A stretch of 64,000 bases of DNA from Paulinella micropora (GCA_019918135.1 WBZZ01006244.1:18766-82765), one strand, 5' to 3'; counted from the stretch's first letter, positions 33,615 through 43,779 are shown. Program-made: numbers and translations. The notes: generated by a model not told the origin, from the letters alone.

Positions 33615-33623
33615 GATAAAAGG
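33615..33623 (+). promoter_or_regulatory. TATA-like GATAAAAGG
   Basis: It lies 52 nt before the ATG at 33675, in an otherwise GC-rich gap. The same AATAAAAGG core is found about 97 nt before the gene at 4023. Confidence 0.35.
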
Positions 33624-33674
33624 ACCGGCCAGCGCCTCCTCTCTACCCCCCGATCAGCCTGCCCCTCTATCACC

Positions 33675-35565
33675 ATGCAGTCAGCCGTGACCAAGGCACT
33701 GGAATTCCCCCCCGGCTGGGCGCTGGTGGTCGTGGACATGCAGAACGACTTTGCTCACAAGAACGGAGAGCTCACGCTGGCAGGCAAGGACAACCCCGGC
33801 GCCCTGTTCTACTGCATCCAGGAAATCCGCAAACTGATCAAACTGCAGGGCTGGGACCTGGTGGTATTTACGCGGGACAAGCACCCGGCGGCCGAACTAT
33901 GTACGAAGCATGGCGACGGTACCAAAGCACGGCACGCAGCACACATCTCTTTCCGGAACTCCTCGTATCACGATGAAGGTGACGGTGCCCAAAAGGCACG
34001 CTCTCTTCGAAGAAAGGATGGCATAGACGACGACTACAAATTTAACCAGACCGAACCGTTCGCAACCTGTACTTATAGCTTGCGGGGGGCCCGCATCGAG
34101 CAAACTCTGTACCCCGAACACTGCGTCATGAACAAGTGGGGATCCGACTTGATTCGGGAACTGCATGACCTGGCGCCGCAGTTCTTGCCTGGTGGCCGGG
34201 AGCCACTGGCAGCCGAGACATATCTGCGTGATACGGCACACGAGCGGGTTACGCGGTACCTCCCCTGTGGTGCCCCGCAAAACCCCACCATCTTTTTGAC
34301 AAGGGCATGGACCGCTTCACTGACGCCAATTCAGCCATCTTTAAGAACGATCGCCAGACCGAAGTTACTAACCCCAACCCTAGACTTGGTGCCCCGCCCG
34401 CCGACGTGAGCCTGACCCGGATCTTGCGCGCGAGCGGGATCCGGAACGTAGTGGTCGCCGGCGTTGCCGCTGACATTTGCGTAAAGCAGACCTGCCTCGA
34501 CCTGAGGACGCAAGGATTCTTTGTCTGTGTCGTGGGGAGTGCCACGCGGCCATTCGACCGGCACTTTAAACTGACTGGCACGGGCGCACACCGAATCGTC
34601 GGGTACGTAAGGGACCTAGGACGGCAGCAGACTGCGGCACCCGCCAGCTCCCTGCCGGATTCGGTCTCGGCGGCCGTATCACGCAGTTTACCTGTTCCAT
34701 GGGCCCGAACCTTATCCTGTATTTCCCCGCCAGCACCGAGCCACTTGATAATCCACACGGAGTGTATCGGCCCAACGTATTCGACGTACTACCGGAGGCA
34801 AAGCAACAAGTACGAGGAGGCCCCAAGCGACTGGAGGGCGAACGAGTTCAATGCCTCGAGAGAGCGCGGAGGTTACTCCAGGCCAAGGTTGACTTTATGA
34901 CCAGGCACGCTCTCGCCATCGCAGACTTGCTGCTCAAGAACATGCAACAGTACCTCTATGATTTTCCCGACGTGTACGACCAGGATGGCCAGCGACGCCC
35001 GGTGACCGAGGACGAGGCCGGAAGCTTTTGGAGAAAGGATGGGATCGCTGATGCGCGTAATGGCTCGAAGTGGCTTGACCCCTTTTGGCTCACGCTGACT
35101 GTGCGCAATATTGCAAAGCCAGCTAAGGAATTCTTGGTATCTTCGAGAGAGTGCAAGGACTATTATACGGTGCACGAGGGCCTCTTGGCGGTATACGAGA
35201 GCGCCAAAAAGAGTTGGCAAGAAAACGGTCGCATCACCCAGAGAAGGGCTCTGCAAGATCTGGGGTGGGACTGGCAGCTCTTTTTCCAGACCTACGTGGA
35301 CTCCAGGCAGAGCGCCAAGGACGGAGAGAAGGGGCCGCAATTCTCCATCTGCTCTCCGCACGCACAGTGCTTCCTGTACCCGACGTCACCCAAGGCGTTC
35401 GGAGGCAACCAAGAGTTTTGGCTGGCGTACGAGAGAGTCGTAACGCGCATGCAAGACTTTCTTAAGGCGTACGGGTCCCAAGATGCTTCGCAACCCAAAG
35501 CGTTCGTGGACGCCCTGGCATGCCTACACATGTGCAACCAAGAGCTGGAGCCACTGCGCGGGTGA
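33675..35565 (+). CDS. Nicotinamidase-like (isochorismatase family) with C-terminal extension, two frameshifts
   Basis: The family converts nicotinamide to nicotinic acid and ammonia in NAD salvage. Seen: VVVDMQNDF with the catalytic aspartate; FTRDKHP, the metal-binding D-x-H; LYPEHCV, the nicotinamidase-type W/Y-P-x-H-C-V block; DKGMDRFTDANSAIF with the catalytic lysine; and GVAADICVKQTCLD with the catalytic cysteine. The D-K-C triad is therefore present. An insertion of about 60 residues follows the metal motif. A further ~290 residues after the enzyme domain match nothing known to me. Frames shift near 34,285 and 34,665, and the motifs continue on both sides. Base composition is less GC-rich than in neighbours, which may mean later acquisition. 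The gene runs toward the convergent helicase gene. ATTAAA follows at 35816. Confidence 0.8.
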
Positions 35566-36064
35566 TGAGACTACTACCGGCCGCGCGGGAGGGGGGAAGG
35601 AGAGAAAGAGAAAAGTGCCCCCCCCTCGATGGCGAAGCCAAAAACATCCGGCTGCCGGCACCCCTAGCGTGCTCCGGCGGGGGCCACAGGTACAAAGACG
35701 TAGCGTGCAGCCAGCCGGCGGCCGCGAGAGCAGAGGAAGGGAATAGACTGGATAATTCGCGCCCCCCCTTTGTTCCTTGTGCTGGCCAGGAGGTAGCAGC
35801 ACCTTTTCTTCGTGTATTAAAAACAGACTGCCATCCTTGACTGGCTAGGGTAGGTAGGGCAAGTGTCCCGGCTCTTCGCACTCTAGCCAAGACTACCACC
35901 TCACTCTCTTCTTCTCCGGTGCCGGCTGTTCAGCGAAGAAAAAGGCCGGATGGCTAATTCAAGGCCTGCGGCAGGAGGCTGAGGTTACCACTGAATTTTT
36001 TTAATTAGTCTCAGACTTTTTGCCCTAGTTTCCTGGGCGTGCCCTCTAGCTAGCCCCACTTCCT
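35566..36064. terminator. Convergent 3' region with two poly(A)-like signals
   Basis: ATTAAA at 35816-35821 (plus) is about 250 nt past the nicotinamidase-like gene. TTTAAT at 36000-36005 is ATTAAA on the minus strand, about 60 nt past the helicase stop. No gene is seen in this gap. Confidence 0.5.
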
Positions 36065-38314
36065 CTAGAACAGAAGTTCCTGCAACGCTCGCTGCGCAGC
36101 GGCGGACAGCGAGCCCCTGGCCACCGCTCGTTGCTGGCGCGCGGCCTCTTCCTCTGCGTCCTGTTGGCGTTGCTGCTCCAGGCGCCGGCGCTCTGCTTCC
36201 TGCTGGTGTTGCTGTGCCAGGCGCTGGCGCTCTGCCTCCAGCCGTGCCGCCTCCAACCGTGCCGCTCGCAGTCTCTCGGCTTGCAGCAGCGTCGCTCGCA
36301 GCCGCTCGGCCTCCTCCAGCCGCTCGGCCGCCTCCCTGGCTGTTTCGTGCGGGGGGTCTGCGGCGGGGACGCCGGCCTCGAGGCGCCTCTTCTTGTGCAC
36401 GGGGGAAGCCTTCTCCAGGGGAGGGGGTGACGTAGGCGGCACGGCCGCCGGAGGTGTGGCCGGAGGTGTGGCTGGAGGTGCGGCCGCCGCTTTGTCCAGC
36501 CTCTCTTCTGGCGTGTACCTGGCGGCCAGCTCGGCCTCGACGCGTTCCCGGTCCAGTGTCGTCACGGCCACCCGGCGGGCCTTGGCACAGTGGTCCCTGC
36601 GCAGGGCCGTGTCCTGGCTGTCGAGCCTGGCGTACACAAGGTAGTACACCGGCACTTGGCGGGGCTCGGCGCCCGTGCCCCTGCCGCCTAGGCGCTGTAC
36701 TCGGCCGACCACTTGGGAGTCCTGTGCGTACGTGTAGCCCGGCTCCAGCAGCAGCAGGCCGTCGGCGAACGTCAGGTTGAGCCCTACCCCGCCCGCCTTC
36801 TTGGATAAGAGCAGCAGCACGAGCCCGGGAGGAGGGGCCGGCGCCCAGAACAGGGCCTCGGCGCTAGCTCTGGCCTGCTTCGGAGTGTCGCCGCTGAAGT
36901 GCAGGACTCGCCAGGGGGGCTGTGGCACCGGCTCCATCTGCTGGCGCAGTCGCAGGTACGCCTCCAGTTCTGCCAGCACCCGCACCCACTCGCTCGTCGC
37001 GACCCAGCGGCCGGTCTGGTGCGTCTGGCCCCAGCGCCGCAGTGTCTGGTACACAAACTCGAACTTGGCCAAGAGCACCGGGGGAGGCAGCTCCGTCGGG
37101 GCGGGGTCCTCCGGCCAGGCCCGCTGAGCGCCGAGTTGCCGCAGGGGATTCTTGAGCTCTGCCGGGCTCAGGGCTGGCGGCCAGCTCTCGGCGTCGTCTT
37201 CGCCGCCGGCCCGCCGCACGAGCTTGCGGCTGAGGACCTCGAGTGGTAGCCCGGGGCTCAGCCTCTTGCGCTTGCGCCGCAGCGAGTCCACGAGCCGGAC
37301 GCAGGGCCCGGGCTCTTCACTGCCCCAGGGCACCAGAGGATGGCTGCACAGGCCCCGCAGCTGCGCCCGGAGCTGCCGGATGAGGCGCAGCAGCTGCGAG
37401 AGCCGCTGGCGCTGTGCGGGGCCGCGCTGGCGGCCCCTGAGCAGGGAGGCGTACTCGCGGCTCTGGAGGTTGAGGCTGGCGGTGACGCGGTCGTACTTGG
37501 CGTGTGCGTACCTGGGCCAGCCGTGCGCAGAGAGGTACTGGACCTGGCGGGTCAGCTGCGGCATAGACTGGTGGATGTGCGCCGTGTCCTCGGCCCGCAC
37601 CTCGATACAGCGTGGCTGGATCAGGTCTTGCATGGCTGAGCGCAGGTCGGCTTCCTGGACGTCAGCCTCGCCCCCGTGCACTTGGCCGGTCAACAGGAAC
37701 CAGGCCGACACCATTTCACGCACCCGGGCCTCGAACGGGGTGCCTGACAACAACAGCGTGAAGCGGCGGCCGCCTAGCAAGGGGTTGGCGGCGCCAAAGA
37801 CTTCGGCGTACCGGGGTAGCTCGCCAACCTCGTTCGGGACCGCGTTCTTGAAGTGGTGGCTCTCGTCCACGACCAGGACCTGGAACAGGTCCCGGGCGCC
37901 TTGCCAGTCCGGGGACCCGAGCCGCTTCTTGAAGGTGTCGCACGTGCTGAGCACGAAGTAGCGTGGCGCTGCCCCCTGTGCTCCGGGGCGCAGGGCTCGG
38001 ACCAGGTCGGCCACCCGGGCCGAGCCGTGGAAGAGCAACACCCCGGGCCGGCCGGGGTAGTCGCCCAGCCGCCGCAGCTCGGCGTGCCACGTAGGCAGCA
38101 CGGCGGTCGGCACCAGGAGCAGGGCGGCGCGGAACTGCGGGTGGCACAGGAACAGCTCCCGGAGGGCGGCACAGCTGGTCAGGGTCTTGCCGTAGCCCAT
38201 GCCGTAGGTCACAATCGCGCCGCCCACCGTGTGCGGATCGCAGAGACGCAGGATCTGGGCCACGCCCGCAGCTTGGTGTGGGTACAGCACGCGAGGGACA
38301 GTAGTAGCGCTCAT
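36065..38314 (-). CDS. SNF2-family (SF2) helicase/ATPase
   Basis: 749 residues from the ATG at 38314. Helicase motifs occur in order: GMGYGKT at 38-44 (Walker A), DESH at 150-153 (Walker B), LLLSGTP at 187-193 (motif III), then AGGVGLNLTFADGLLLLEPG and QVVGRVQRLGG at about 503-545 (motifs V-VI). The GLNL-QxxGRxxRxG pattern is SNF2-type, as in the ATPases and early transcription or termination factors of large DNA viruses. Expected role: ATP-driven movement on DNA during transcription. The last 130 residues are a Q/R/E-rich, coiled-coil-like tail. Upstream the frame stays open through the 47-bp repeats, but that part is low complexity, so 38314 is preferred. The start may overlap the stop of the upstream methyltransferase gene (ATGA). 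Confidence 0.85.
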   Translation of the reverse strand: MSATTVPRVLYPHQAAGVAQILRLCDPHTVGGAIVTYGMGYGKTLTSCAALRELFLCHPQFRAALLLVPTAVLPTWHAELRRLGDYPGRPGVLLFHGSARVADLVRALRPGAQGAAPRYFVLSTCDTFKKRLGSPDWQGARDLFQVLVVDESHHFKNAVPNEVGELPRYAEVFGAANPLLGGRRFTLLLSGTPFEARVREMVSAWFLLTGQVHGGEADVQEADLRSAMQDLIQPRCIEVRAEDTAHIHQSMPQLTRQVQYLSAHGWPRYAHAKYDRVTASLNLQSREYASLLRGRQRGPAQRQRLSQLLRLIRQLRAQLRGLCSHPLVPWGSEEPGPCVRLVDSLRRKRKRLSPGLPLEVLSRKLVRRAGGEDDAESWPPALSPAELKNPLRQLGAQRAWPEDPAPTELPPPVLLAKFEFVYQTLRRWGQTHQTGRWVATSEWVRVLAELEAYLRLRQQMEPVPQPPWRVLHFSGDTPKQARASAEALFWAPAPPPGLVLLLLSKKAGGVGLNLTFADGLLLLEPGYTYAQDSQVVGRVQRLGGRGTGAEPRQVPVYYLVYARLDSQDTALRRDHCAKARRVAVTTLDRERVEAELAARYTPEERLDKAAAAPPATPPATPPAAVPPTSPPPLEKASPVHKKRRLEAGVPAADPPHETAREAAERLEEAERLRATLLQAERLRAARLEAARLEAERQRLAQQHQQEAERRRLEQQRQQDAEEEAARQQRAVARGSLSAAAQRALQELLF

Positions 38315-40706
38315 CGTCTCGGTAGCTTCGAAAGTAGCTGGAGGACAGAATTCTGGGGCAGAGACGAGCGGCGCTCGGGGCGCCCCCCCCCCCGCGCACG
38401 GCGGTCGCGCGCGTGCCAGCGCGCGCTGGCACGCGGCCCGGCCGCGTGCGTGTTGGGTCGGCAGCGACGCGCGCTGAGGGGGGGGGAGCAGGCCGTCCCG
38501 GCCAGCCGGCGCACGCCTGCCCGCACGCCGCCCGGCCGCTGGCGCCTGTGGGCGGCGGCACGCACTTGCACTCCGCCCGGCCGCGGGCGCTGGTTGGCAG
38601 CGGCACGCCTGCCCGCACTCCGCCCGGCCGCGGGCGCTGGTTGGCAGCGGCACGCCTGCCCGCACTCCGCCCGGCCGCGGGCGCTGGTTGGCAGCGGCAC
38701 GCCTGCCCGCACTCGCCCGCGGGCCCGCCGGCCGCTGCCTCCGCGGGTGCGTGCAGGGGCAGTGACAGCCCCAGCAGGCTGCCCGCGTCGCTTGGGTCCC
38801 ACCAGCCAGCCTGCTGCAGCCGGCCGGCCTGCGCCGCGCAGCGCAGCACGTGGCGCACCAAGGCCTCGACGCGGCCGGCCCGCGTGCCCCCAAACAGGGC
38901 AGGCCGGGTCCACGGCCCGGCCAGCACGTCCAGCACCCACAGTGTGCTCCCTTTGCTGGCGGGCACCCCCCACACCAGCAGCGACGTGCCGGGGGCCAGG
39001 GTTACGTCGTGCAGTGGCAGGGACGCTCGGCACAGCAGGTCGTGCAGCCGCGCGTTCTCGGCGGCCTGCCCGACCAGGCGCCCGGCCCACTCGTCCACGC
39101 CCGCCGGGTCCAGCGCGGAGACCCGCGCCGCCACGAAGCCCGGCGGGCCCGGCAGCGCCGCCGCCGGCGCCAGGAAGCAACCCTCGGGGCTGGCCCACAG
39201 CCAGCCGGCGCACGCCCCCTCGGCCCACGGCACGTGCACCGAGCCTGCCTCGTCGCCGGCCGCCGGCCGCACGGCGCAGACGTAGGCCCACAGCAGCGCC
39301 AGGAAGTTGAGGTCGGGCGGCGCCGTGGGCCGCAGGCCCTGCAGGGCCTGCAGGACCGGCACGGTCGCGCGGGCCTGCAGGCAGGGGTCCGCCAGCAGCC
39401 GGCGCCCGCCCGCCGCGGCCGCGGCCGCGGGCAGGCACTGCGGCGCGCACCGGGCCAGCCGGGCCTGCCAGTCCTGGCGCCGCCGCCGTTCGTCGTCCGG
39501 CCGGGGCTTGCGGGCGCGGGGCGCCGGCGGCTGCTCCAGCGCCCGCCGGACCTCGGCCGGCTGCGGCCGGGCGCGGCGCCAGAAGGCGGCCAGGCAGTCG
39601 TGCTGCACGCGCAGGCGCGCGGCCATGTACGGGCGGAACTGCTCGCGGAAGGCCAGCAGGGACCCCACGACGCCGTGCTGCTCGGCCAGCTCGACGGCGC
39701 GGGCCGCGGCCGGGGCCGGGCCCAGCCGGTGCAGGGCGCCCAGCACGCGCTGCGCCAGGGCCGCGCGCTCGCCGTAGGCGGGCCCCCGGCACGCCAGGTA
39801 CGCCTCGGCGTTGGCGGAGCGGCTCGCCACGGGCTTCACCACGCACCACTCGTCGAACGCGAGCGCCGCTGCGGCCAGGGCCAGCTGCGTCGCCGCGTCC
39901 AGGCCACCGAAGAACTTGCACACCAGCAGCGCGCGGCCCCGCCCCTCGCTCGACGCGGGGCCGTGGAGCGCCAGCCAGTGCGTGCCCAGCCGCAGCTGCG
40001 CCGCCAGCAGGCACACCCCGCGGCGCTCCTGGTCGGCGGCCTCGGGGGCGCCCCCGTCCGCTAACACCAGCGTGCAGGGCAGGCCACGGACCCGCAGCTG
40101 CCGCGACCACGCCAGCCGCAGGCGCGCCACCGCCGCGGGCCGCCGCAGGTCCGTGTCGTCGGCGCCCCCGGTGTCCAGCAGCACGTTGGTCAGGTCCGGC
40201 CCCCCGGCGCGGCCCCACGCGCGCAGCAACGCGTCGTACCCGCTGTTCGGCGTGGGCGAGCCCGTCCACGTGCTGCCCAGGAACAGCGTGCCGTGCGGCC
40301 GGTGCGCGGCCAGCGCCTGGAGCCAACCGCCCGGCCCGCCGCACAGGTCGACCGCCGCGTGCTCGGGCAGCAGGTGGAGGGCCGCCGTGATGGCGCCCCC
40401 GAGCGACAGGTCCAGGCCGCGCAGCTTGCACGCCCCGCGGTTCAAGTCCGACTGCTGCCGCGCCAGCTCGGCCGGCAGCGGCACGTGCGCGAGCCTGGGG
40501 TCCAGCTGGTCGCGCCAGGCCCGGCCGCCCCGCGGGGCCGGCACGCGCTCGAACAGGGCGCACAGCCGCTCGCACGCGACCGCGTGGGCCCACTCCGTCC
40601 ACGGCTCGAGCAACAGGCGCTGCCCCGCGGTCGCGTCCGCCGCCGGCGGGGGCCACGGCAGCGCGTGCCACCGGTCGGCCGCCAGCAACAGCAAACAGTC
40701 TTCCAT
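38311..40706 (-). CDS. FtsJ-like cap 2'-O-methyltransferase with large C-terminal region
   Basis: The fold transfers methyl from S-adenosylmethionine to the 2'-O of capped mRNA. Seen: VDLCGGPGGWLQAL at 119-132 (SAM loop), ADGG at 216-219 (catalytic aspartate), LVCKFFGG at 261-268 (catalytic lysine), KPVASRSANAEAYLACRG at 291-308 (the KP-SR-E-Y end with catalytic glutamate); K94 may complete the K-D-K-E tetrad. A further 350 residues follow. Within them, STLWVLDVLAGPW near 610-625 and a following arginine resemble the IIIa region of guanylyltransferases, but no clear KxDG lysine is seen, so that idea is weak. The C-terminus is uncertain: no stop occurs in any minus frame across the 47-bp repeats. 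A TGA at 38311-38313, overlapping the helicase ATG, is reached after one frame change. Confidence 0.75.
38568..38715. repeat. 47-bp tandem repeat, 3+ copies
   Basis: Units begin GCACTCCGCCCGGCCGCGGG at 38568, 38615, 38662 and 38709, exactly 47 bp apart, with a degenerate copy to the left (38,521-38,567). Because 47 is not a multiple of three, each unit is read in a new frame. It lies between the methyltransferase and helicase genes. Confidence 0.95.
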
Positions 40707-41319
40707 CTGCCTCGTCCGGAGGCCGCCCCGCGCGCTAGGGCAGAGGCCAGTGTGCTCGTGCTCCGTAGCCGACGGCAGAGAGTGAGTGAGCTAGAGCCGG
40801 GAGGCGGCGAGCGAGCGGCCGGGGCCGGCGCCAGCCAAGGGAAAGTGGGAGCAGGGGGGGCAGTCCTCCTCCTCCCCCCCCAAGCCCCCCCCCCCCAGCC
40901 CCCGCCTGCGCAGGGTCCCTCCTCCCCCCTGGGACGGGGGAGCAAGGGCGGGGCCGGCGGGGGGACGAAGTGATCTTGCCTGGGGGAGGGAGGGCGGCCG
41001 GTGGCGCGTACTGTTCGCTCGGGGCTCTCCGGCGCGGCCGGCCCGCGGGACGACCGGTCCCCCCCCGGCCCGGCTCCGAGAGGAAAGGCCCTCGCTCCCC
41101 CTGCCGGTGGCCAGCTGGCCCGCTGCTATCTTTATTGCTGCGTACTGAGTACAAGGGCGCGGCCGGGCTCTCAAGACCCACGCCGGCCGACGCCGCGGTC
41201 ACTCCCGGCGCTAGCTACCCCCAGAGCCGGGTCTACTAGCTATTGCCCACGGCCAACAGAAGAAGCTTGGCGCTCAGCGGTGCTGGAGCTGGCGAAGCCC
41301 GGCGTGTCCGGCCAGGGGC
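40707..41319. other. Intergenic with poly(A) signal for the 41320-42429 gene
   Basis: TTTATT at 41131-41136 (AATAAA on minus) lies about 185 nt past the stop at 41320. The rest has G/C runs (40,850-40,900). The promoter of the methyltransferase gene should be here, but no motif is evident. Confidence 0.5.
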
Positions 41320-42429
41320 CTACTCCGCCCGCCCGTCAGGGGCACCCGGCCGAGCTCTTTTGCGGGGCGACTCAGCGCCGCGGACGGGCGAATGCTCGCC
41401 AGCAGGGCCGGCCGCCGCGGAGGCCGCTGCTTCCTCGTCTGGGCGCGGGACACTCGGGCGGCTGACGTGTCTGGCCCCGTAGCGATAATGCACAAAGAGC
41501 CGCACCCCGTCCCGCCGCCGGCGCGCCAGGTCCCAGCCAGCCTCCGGCAGCAGCTGGTGGAGCACCCGAGAAGCGCTCATCCCCTCCTGGTGGGCCGCGG
41601 CCAGCAACAGGTCGTAGCAGGGCCGGATCTGCGCGAGCTGGGTGAGCAAGAGCGTCTCTACGTCAACCTCTGCCCCCACGAGCGGCGCGGGCTCTTGCGC
41701 CCCCGTGGGTACGTGCAGGAGAAATTCACACGAGTAGGACACGGTGACCTCGTCGTCCTCCCCTGCGTGGGGAACCGTGGTGTACAGCAAGAACTTGGCC
41801 TCGCCCCGCTTGTTGCGCTGTTGCGGGTGCCCCTGGAGCGGGGTGCACGTGGCGGCAGCTGACCGCTGACCGAACAGGGCCTCGAACCAGGACGCCTGTG
41901 GGCGGCGGGCCAGCGACAGGAGCCAGGAGGCAGTGCGGACGGCACGGGGCAGCACGGACAGCCGGCAGCGGTCCAGCGCATGGTCGGGCTCAGCGTCGTC
42001 GTCAGCCTGTTCTGCGCAGTCGTCACCGGAGGCTTCCTCCGCCGGAACCGGTTCTGCACTGTCATCTTCACCCGAGGCGTCGTCGCCCGCGTCGTCCTCC
42101 TCCGCCGCCGGGCCCGGCCCGGCCCCGTCGTCGCCCGCGTCGTCCTCCTCCGCCGGGCCCGGCCCGGCCCCGTCGTCGCCCGTGTCGTCCTCCTCCGCCG
42201 GCTGCGCCGCCTCGTGGCGCCGCTGGTAACGGATCCACAGGCACACACGACAGCCCTCGGCGACCAAGACGGTGGCGGTGAGCCCAAACCGCCAGATGGC
42301 TGCCAGAGAGCGCGCAGACTCCCACTGGGTTGGTGCGGGCCTGAGGGCCGCGGCGGTCTGCAGCGGCTTCCGAGGACGAAGCCCGGTGCGGGTCGTCCAG
42401 CCGGCGCTGGGTTCGGTAGTGGAAGCCAT
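41320..42429 (-). CDS. Hypothetical protein with acidic tandem repeats
   Basis: Intact, 369 residues. A short hydrophobic segment (AIWRFGLTATVLVAEGC) at about 44-60 is followed by three tandem EEDDAGDDGAGPGP-type acidic repeats (about 75-125) and more acidic sequence. The C-terminal half is globular-looking (AKFLLYTTVPHAGEDDEVTV) and ends with a basic RKRARPG motif that could be a nuclear signal. No family was recognised. It is divergent from the gene at 42785 and has a poly(A) signal at 41131. Repeat copy number could vary between isolates. Confidence 0.75.
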   Translation of the reverse strand: MASTTEPSAGWTTRTGLRPRKPLQTAAALRPAPTQWESARSLAAIWRFGLTATVLVAEGCRVCLWIRYQRRHEAAQPAEEDDTGDDGAGPGPAEEDDAGDDGAGPGPAAEEDDAGDDASGEDDSAEPVPAEEASGDDCAEQADDDAEPDHALDRCRLSVLPRAVRTASWLLSLARRPQASWFEALFGQRSAAATCTPLQGHPQQRNKRGEAKFLLYTTVPHAGEDDEVTVSYSCEFLLHVPTGAQEPAPLVGAEVDVETLLLTQLAQIRPCYDLLLAAAHQEGMSASRVLHQLLPEAGWDLARRRRDGVRLFVHYRYGARHVSRPSVPRPDEEAAASAAAGPAGEHSPVRGAESPRKRARPGAPDGRAE

Positions 42430-42784
42430 GCCGGGTCAGGTTGTGAACAGGCCGAGGGGCTGGTCCCGCGCCCCGCGGGGAAGGCGCGCCCCCCCCGCCC
42501 TCCACCAGGGGCGCACGCGCGATTCCCCCCCCCCCCCCTTCGGGGCGTGCCCCGGGGAGGGAGGAAAGAGTCGCCCCCCGCACCCCCCTCTGCGTGCCTG
42601 CCATGGGCCGGCCGCGTGCCCGGGGCCGGCAGGCCCCGGGGCGAGCGGGGGGAGCAGGCGGCCCCCCCCCCCCTTCCCCCCCCCCCCCTCGCGACGGCCG
42701 CCCGGGGGGGGGCGCCTGCTCCCCCCTGCGTGTGCGCCCAGCGACAGGGAGGAGTAGGCAGCACATCTGTCGGCAGGCACAGAG
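42430..42784. other. Intergenic between divergent genes, homopolymer-rich
   Basis: Several C or G runs occur (42,525-42,540; 42,660-42,690; 42,703-42,711). No gene or clear promoter element was recognised. Confidence 0.5.
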
Positions 42785-43606
42785 ATGCAAGCGCCTAGCC
42801 CTCCCGCCCCGAGCAGGAAGGCGCCACGGAAGAGAAGGCACGGTCGTACCCCTCCACTAGAAGATCCCTGGGGCGGGGAGACACTAGACCCCAAACGACA
42901 GAAGACTGGCACGGAGGCCCCCGGCGCAGGGACGGCGCCCACGGAGCCGGCCTCCGCCGCCGCCGCCCCGGCACCCGCGGCACCCGCGGAGCCGACCTCC
43001 GCCGAGGCCTCGACAGCCGCGGCACCCGCGGAGCCGACCTCCGCCGAGGCCTCGACAGTAGCGGCACCCACGGAGCCGACCTCCGCCGCCCCGGCACCCG
43101 CGGCACCCGCGGAGCCGACCTCCGCCGCCCCGGCACCCGCGGCACCCGCGGAGCCGACCTCTGCCGCCGCCGCCCCGGCACCCGCGGGGCCGACCTCCGC
43201 CGCCGCAGCGCCCGCGGGGTCGACCCCCGCGCCCGAGCAGCCGCCGCCCGGCCCCGAGCCCGCCGGCAGCGGCCGGGGCCACGACATCGGTGACTGGAAG
43301 CTGCTGCAGGAGGCGCAGTCCTTGCTCATCCAGAGCTGCGCGCAGCTGTCCAGCGCGATCGCCCGCAAGCGCGAGGTCACACCCTACATCGAGATCTCGC
43401 ACTTTGGCCACAGCGACACTTTGCACCACCTCGTGCGGCTGCATACCCTCCTGGCCGAGGCCTTGTGCCTGCAGCAGCTACACCTCACCAAGAGCCAGGA
43501 CGTGCAAGCGAAGCTAGCGGCCGCCGGCGCGATCATCCAGCTCCTGCCCGCGCACGTAGCGGCGCGGGCGGCCACGGAGATCAAGCTCGCCGGCCCGGGG
43601 CCCTAG
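42785..43606 (+). CDS. Hypothetical protein with Ala/Pro/Thr repeats and helical C-terminus
   Basis: Intact, 273 residues. The N-terminus is basic (RKAPRKRRHGR and, later, DPKRQKTG), suggesting nuclear or nucleic-acid binding. Residues 45-150 are tandem AAPAEPTSA-type repeats. The last 110 residues are a conventional helical domain (LLQEAQSLLIQSCAQLSSAIARK; LHHLVRLHTLLAEALCL). No family was recognised. The repeat part is a likely site of length variation. ATTAAA lies at 43774-43779, about 170 nt past the stop. Confidence 0.75.
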   Translation: MQAPSPPAPSRKAPRKRRHGRTPPLEDPWGGETLDPKRQKTGTEAPGAGTAPTEPASAAAAPAPAAPAEPTSAEASTAAAPAEPTSAEASTVAAPTEPTSAAPAPAAPAEPTSAAPAPAAPAEPTSAAAAPAPAGPTSAAAAPAGSTPAPEQPPPGPEPAGSGRGHDIGDWKLLQEAQSLLIQSCAQLSSAIARKREVTPYIEISHFGHSDTLHHLVRLHTLLAEALCLQQLHLTKSQDVQAKLAAAGAIIQLLPAHVAARAATEIKLAGPGP

Positions 43607-43773
43607 CTCCCCCCCCCCGGGAGCACGTGCGCCCCCCACGCCGGACAGCGTGCGAACCTGCAGCGCTCCGGCGCCCGGCTGCTGAGCGGCTGGCCAAGAC
43701 AGGCAGAGTACGCTTGCAGGCTGGAAGAAGGAAGCTAGTGCCCGTAAAAGCCAGGCCTCCTGCTTGGCGCCTG

Positions 43774-43779
43774 ATTAAA
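43774..43779 (+). terminator. ATTAAA poly(A)-like signal
   Basis: It lies about 170 nt after the stop at 43606 and just before foldback copy 2. Confidence 0.5.

Noticed and set aside
37716-38310. Extension of the methyltransferase frame through the helicase gene to 37716
   Set aside because: It would overlap the well-supported N-terminal motifs of the SNF2 helicase in another frame, and the extension is low complexity.
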